8,047 nt of DNA from Oscillospiraceae bacterium (GTDB taxonomy: Bacteria; Bacillota; Clostridia; Oscillospirales; Acutalibacteraceae), in assembly GCA_019422905.1 (NCBI GenBank), contig JAHZCM010000089.1, forward strand, positions 1 through 8,047. Reading direction: 5' to 3'. Below the pieces are notes generated by a model. The model saw only the letters and a program-made list of their open reading frames with translations, ran no database searches and was not told the DNA's origin. This document shows, piece by piece, positions 5,050-8,047 of the stretch; the first letter of the stretch is position 1, and each line of letters begins with the position of its first letter. The translations under genes and the position numbers were made by a program.

Positions 5050-5649
5050 TCAAAGCGCCGCGAGCAGCATATCGATATGCTTTTGGGAAAAGGCGGGCTT
5101 GTCCGCCATGGGAAATTCGATGCCGAGGCTCTCATATTTTGCGGCACAGATGTTTTTAAACGGCAGCCACTCAATCTTTTCCAGATTTGAGAATTCCGCG
5201 CACAAGTCGCGCACAGCCCGCAGGCTGGAACTGCCGCAGTGCGCGCGATAATCCGCCTCGGTGGGAAATTTCAAATCGCAGAGGACGAGATCAGTATGCC
5301 GCAGAACCGCTTCCGCTTTTGCGAGATCGCCCGCGCCGGCAGTATCGAGCGCGGTATGCACGCCGTTTTCATGCAGCAGGCGGAAAAGCTCCGCCGTGAA
5401 TTCCGGCTGCAAAAGCGGCTCGCCGCCGGAGACGGTCACGCCGCCTGTCTCGCCGAAATAGGGCCGGTAGCGAAGAATCGTTTTGCACAGCGCCTCCGCC
5501 GTGCGCAGCTCGCCGCCGTGCGTATCCCATGTCTCAGGATTGTGGCAATATTTACACCGGAGCGGACAGCCCTGCAAAAAGACGATATAACGCAGGCCGG
5601 GGCCGTCCACCGCGCCGAGCGACTGCACGGAATTGATGCGGCCCTCCAT
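5050..5649 (-). CDS. pflA: Pyruvate formate-lyase activating enzyme, short form lacking an internal segment
   Basis: A cytosolic radical-SAM enzyme that installs the glycyl radical on PflB using SAM and a [4Fe-4S] cluster. Visible are GRINSVQSLGAVDGPGLR at the start, the cluster motif CPLRCKYC (Cys28, Cys32, Cys35), WDTHGG, SGGEP (74-78), LDTAG (101-105), DLK (125-127) and a C-terminal NLEKIEWLPFK (155-165). The protein is 199 residues, against about 240-250 for the family. The shortfall is internal: after DYRAHCGSSSLRAVRDLC (133-150) it jumps straight to AEFSNLEKIE, so the usual helix and the strand with the IRxVxVPGxxD motif are missing. Both ends are otherwise normal and in frame. The ATG overlaps the pflB stop by one base (TGATG), implying translational coupling, with only weak GAGG upstream. 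Identity is firm; activity is doubtful without the missing segment. Confidence 0.9.
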   Translation of the reverse strand: MEGRINSVQSLGAVDGPGLRYIVFLQGCPLRCKYCHNPETWDTHGGELRTAEALCKTILRYRPYFGETGGVTVSGGEPLLQPEFTAELFRLLHENGVHTALDTAGAGDLAKAEAVLRHTDLVLCDLKFPTEADYRAHCGSSSLRAVRDLCAEFSNLEKIEWLPFKNICAAKYESLGIEFPMADKPAFSQKHIDMLLAAL

Positions 5650-7877
5650 CAGACTGCCTCGTGGAACGTGCGGGAGATGACCTCGCGCTGTTGCTCGCGG
5701 GAAAGGCGGTGAAAATTGACCGCATAGCCCGAGACGCGGATTGTGAGGTTCGGATATTTTTCGGGGTGGTCGTAGGCGTCCATCAGCGTCTCGCGGTTCA
5801 GGACGTTGACATTCAGATGATGTGCGCCCTGGATGAAATAGCCGGTCAGAAGCTGCACAAGATTTGTGATGCGCTCCTCCTCGGTTTTGCCGAGCGCCTC
5901 CGGAACGATGGAAAATGTATTGGAGATGCCGTCCCGGCAGTAGTCATAGGAGAGCTTCGCGACGGAGTTGAGCTCCGCCAGTGCGCCGGACTTGTCGCGG
6001 CCGCTCATCGGGTTTGCGCCCGGCGCGAGCGGCTCTCCGCGCTTTCTGCCGTCCGGCGTGTTGCCGGTTTTCTTGCCGTACATGACGTTCGAGGTAATTG
6101 TGAGGATCGAGAGCGTATGCTGCGCGCCGCGGTAGAGCGCGTGCTCCCTGAGCGCGTTGTAGAAGCGGCGAACTTGCTCGCAGGCGATCGAATCGACGCG
6201 CTCGTCGTCGTTGCCGAAGCACGGGAACTCGCCGGTCGTCTCAAAGTCGGTGACAAGGCCGGTTTCCGGGTCACGGATGCAGCGTGCCTTCGCGTATTTG
6301 ATCGCAGAAAGGGAATCTGCCATGCAGCTCATACCCGCGATGCCGAACGCCATCAGGCGGCGCACATTCGTGTCGTGCAGCGCCATCTGGCTCTTCTCAT
6401 AGGCGTATTTGTCGTGCATGTAATGGATGGTGTTCATCGCGTCCACATAGGTTTTCGCGAGCCAGTCGCGGTAGAAATCAAGGCGCTCCACAAGGCGCTC
6501 GAAATCGACGTATTCGTCCGGCCACACCGGCATGGCAGGCGCGACGCGGGTGTTCTTGATTTCATCCATGCCGCCGTTGATCGCGAGCAGCACGAGCTTT
6601 GCGAGATTCGCTCTGGCGCCGAAGAACTGCATGTCGCGTCCCACGCGCATCGCGGAGACACAGCAGGCGATGGCGTAGTCGTCGCCGAAGGCCGGGCGCA
6701 TGATCGTGTCGCTCTCATACTGGATCGCATCGGTATCGCAGGAAACCTTTGCGACGTAGCGCTTCCAGTTTTCCGGCAGATGCTTTGCCCAGAGCACCGT
6801 GAGGTTCGGCTCAGGGGAGGGATGCAGGTTATAGAGCGTGTGCAGCATGCGGTAGCAGTTTTTTGTGACAAGCGTGCGGCCGTCCTCGCCGGTGCCGCCG
6901 AGCGATTCCGTGATCCACATCGGATCGCCGCCGAACAGCTCGTTGTAATCAGGTGTGCGCAGATGGCGCGCCATGCGCAGCTTCAAAACGAAATCATCGA
7001 TGATTTCCTGCGCACCGCTTTCGTCCAGCGTGCCCTCTGCGAGATCGCGCTCAAAGTAAATATCGAGGAAGGTGGAGACGCGCCCGAGGCTCATCGCCGC
7101 ACCGTTTTGCTCCTTAATGGCGGCGAGGTAGGCGAAATACAGCCACTGCACAGCCTCGCGGGCGTTTTCTGCCGGTCGGGAAATGTCATAGCCGTACATC
7201 GCGGCCATTTGGATCATGTCCTTCAGCGCGGTGATCTGGTCCGCGACCTCTTCGGAAAGGCGGATCGCGTCGGCGTCCAGCGGAGCCTTGCCGAGCTGCG
7301 CTTTGTCATACTGCTTCTGAAGGATCAGGCGGTTTACGCCGTAAAGCGGCACGCGGCGGTAATCGCCGATGATGCGTCCGCGTCCGTAGGCGTCCGGCAG
7401 GCCGGTGATGAGGCCCGCGTGGCGTGCGGCGCGCACATCGTCCGTATAGGCGGAGAACACGCCGTCGTTGTGCGTCTTGTGATATTTGAACTGGTTTTCG
7501 ATCTTCTCAGAGACCTTATAGCCGTAGGCCTCGCAGGAGGCACGCACCATGCGCATGCCGCCGAACGGATTGCAGGCGCGCTTTAAAGGCTCGTCCGTCT
7601 GCAGGCCGACGATGATCTCATTTTCCTTGTCGAGATAGCCGGGGCCGAACGAGGTGGCCGTGATGATCGTATCGGTGTCGATTTTCAGCACACCGCCGTT
7701 TGCCTGCTCGGCGCGGCAGAGCGTTTCATATTTTTCAAGCATCTTTTTTGTCCGCTCGGTCGGCGGCTGCAAAAAGGATTCGTCGCCGGTATACGGCGTG
7801 TAGTTTTTCTGAATAAAATTACGGACGTCAATTTTCTCCTGCCACTTTCCGGCGGCGAAGCTTCTCCATGCGTTCAT
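5649..7877 (-). CDS. pflB: Pyruvate formate-lyase (formate C-acetyltransferase)
   Basis: A 742-residue cytosolic glycyl-radical enzyme converting pyruvate and CoA to acetyl-CoA and formate in anaerobic metabolism. The active-site pair Cys405-Cys406 lies in IACCVSAMRVGRDMQFFGAR, and the radical Gly717 in the C-terminal motif TIRVSGYAVNF. Other family landmarks include NPFGGMRM (103-110), ITGLPDAYGRGRIIGDYRR (157-175), GNTPDGRKRGEPLAPGANP (605-623) and HLNVNVLN (687-694). The length is normal and no frameshift is seen. I start at ATG 7877, 7 bases after AAGGAAGG; the frame stays open to a GTG at 8042, but that extension is the riboswitch, terminator and leader. The CC-type active site and overall similarity favour true PFL over other glycyl-radical enzymes. 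Transcribed with pflA, controlled by the ZTP riboswitch upstream. No focA formate channel is in the window. Confidence 0.97.
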   Translation of the reverse strand: MNAWRSFAAGKWQEKIDVRNFIQKNYTPYTGDESFLQPPTERTKKMLEKYETLCRAEQANGGVLKIDTDTIITATSFGPGYLDKENEIIVGLQTDEPLKRACNPFGGMRMVRASCEAYGYKVSEKIENQFKYHKTHNDGVFSAYTDDVRAARHAGLITGLPDAYGRGRIIGDYRRVPLYGVNRLILQKQYDKAQLGKAPLDADAIRLSEEVADQITALKDMIQMAAMYGYDISRPAENAREAVQWLYFAYLAAIKEQNGAAMSLGRVSTFLDIYFERDLAEGTLDESGAQEIIDDFVLKLRMARHLRTPDYNELFGGDPMWITESLGGTGEDGRTLVTKNCYRMLHTLYNLHPSPEPNLTVLWAKHLPENWKRYVAKVSCDTDAIQYESDTIMRPAFGDDYAIACCVSAMRVGRDMQFFGARANLAKLVLLAINGGMDEIKNTRVAPAMPVWPDEYVDFERLVERLDFYRDWLAKTYVDAMNTIHYMHDKYAYEKSQMALHDTNVRRLMAFGIAGMSCMADSLSAIKYAKARCIRDPETGLVTDFETTGEFPCFGNDDERVDSIACEQVRRFYNALREHALYRGAQHTLSILTITSNVMYGKKTGNTPDGRKRGEPLAPGANPMSGRDKSGALAELNSVAKLSYDYCRDGISNTFSIVPEALGKTEEERITNLVQLLTGYFIQGAHHLNVNVLNRETLMDAYDHPEKYPNLTIRVSGYAVNFHRLSREQQREVISRTFHEAV

Positions 7878-7898
7878 TTTCTGTCCTTCCTTTCCGGC

Positions 7899-7937
7899 GC
7901 GGGAATTTGCTGCGCCATGCAGTTTTCGTGTTCCCGC
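7899..7937 (-). other. Second hairpin in the pflB leader
   Basis: GCGGGAA (7899-7905) and TTCCCGC (7931-7937) form a 7-bp stem; inside the loop CTGC (7910-7913) pairs with GCAG (7919-7922). It lies between the riboswitch terminator and the pflB ribosome site without covering that site, and has no T run. It may protect the mRNA 5' region; function is not established. Confidence 0.4.
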
Positions 7938-7949
7938 ACCGCCGCAAAT

Positions 7950-7980
7950 AAAAAAGGCAGTGCTGCAAAGAACACTGCCC
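7950..7980 (-). terminator. Riboswitch-controlled terminator (expression platform)
   Basis: GGCAGTG (minus strand 7979-7973) pairs with CACTGCC (7962-7956) around a 10-base loop and is followed by six T (7955-7950). The first arm shares the bases GGGCA with the conserved 3' end of the ZTP aptamer. Aptamer folding and terminator folding therefore compete, the usual arrangement for a switch that turns the operon on when ligand binds. Confidence 0.9.
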
Positions 7981-8042
7981 AGACGGTCGGCCAAACTGGC
8001 TTTTGCTCCACGATGGTCGCCCATCTTGTATCCGTCAGTCAC
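7976..8042 (-). ncRNA. ZTP (pfl-motif) riboswitch aptamer
   Basis: The minus-strand leader of pflB carries the conserved parts of the ZTP/ZMP-sensing riboswitch in order: GTGACTGACGGATACAAGA (8042-8024), the hairpin GATGG-GCGA-CCATC, GTGGAGCA, a short GCC/GGC hairpin, and CCGACCGTCTGGGCA (about 7990-7976). GACGG pairs with CCGTC to close the aptamer. The class binds the purine intermediates ZMP/ZTP, which accumulate when 10-formyl-tetrahydrofolate is short, and is known upstream of pfl, purH, glyA and folate genes. Here it would raise formate production for one-carbon metabolism. The aptamer appears essentially complete, but its promoter lies outside the window. The call is by motif recognition, without a covariance-model score. 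Confidence 0.9.
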
Positions 8043-8047
8043 AAAAG

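Noticed and set aside
5661..7586. Rightward 641-residue open frame opposite pflB
   Set aside because: It lies entirely antisense to a fully conserved enzyme gene; its openness follows from the GC-rich third positions of pflB, and it shows no domain.
7878..8042. N-terminal extension of pflB to a GTG at 8042 (797 residues)
   Set aside because: The extension is the ZTP aptamer, its terminator and the leader; the ATG at 7877 has a good ribosome site and fits the family length.
1..8047. CRISPR array, tRNA or rRNA gene, integrase or transposase
   Set aside because: I looked for regularly spaced repeats, tRNA-like ends and recombinase motifs and found none, so the mobile-DNA interpretation of the left part remains indirect.

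Overview
The window looks like chromosome from a strictly or facultatively anaerobic, moderately GC-rich gut-type Firmicute (Clostridia, probably Oscillospiraceae/Lachnospiraceae-like), with a piece of mobile-element-type DNA on its left side. This rests on the pyruvate formate-lyase genes, a LytTR/DUF3021 pair, consensus AGGAGG ribosome sites, TATAAT/TTGAAA-type promoters and many hairpin-plus-T-run terminators. No species can be named from the sequence alone.

Left part (1-1600, lower GC, small genes, much non-coding sequence). The first ~440 bases are mostly a long leader reading leftward into a gene whose ATG is at 3..1, with the body outside the window. Then come a possible 36-residue ORF with its own promoter, a small metallophosphoesterase (rightward), and a 59-residue protein (leftward) with a perfect Shine-Dalgarno. 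Strong hairpins stand on both sides of the phosphoesterase and upstream of the 59-residue gene. This style of DNA is common in accessory elements of gut Firmicutes, but no integrase, relaxase or transposase is visible here.

Middle part (1597-3861, leftward). A two-gene operon encodes a DUF1538 multi-pass membrane protein, which is an internal duplication, followed by a PII-like protein that is also two tandem halves. The pairing suggests a membrane transport system gated or sensed by a cytosolic PII-type regulator; its substrate is unknown.

Next (4052-4951, leftward). A LytTR DNA-binding regulator is followed by a DUF3021 membrane protein, a common self-contained regulatory pair. It is closed by a 17-bp perfect-stem terminator and driven by a promoter embedded in the terminator of the operon before it.

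Right part (5050-8047, leftward). A pfl operon is preceded by a ZTP (pfl-motif) riboswitch whose last conserved bases form one arm of an intrinsic terminator. pflB is complete, with the Cys-Cys pair and the glycyl-radical Gly. pflA overlaps it by one base but appears to lack an internal segment of roughly 35-45 residues normally present in PFL-activating enzymes. The riboswitch logic is that folate/one-carbon shortage (ZTP accumulation) raises formate production by PFL; whether this short activase still works is the open question. All genes from 1238 to the right end run leftward.
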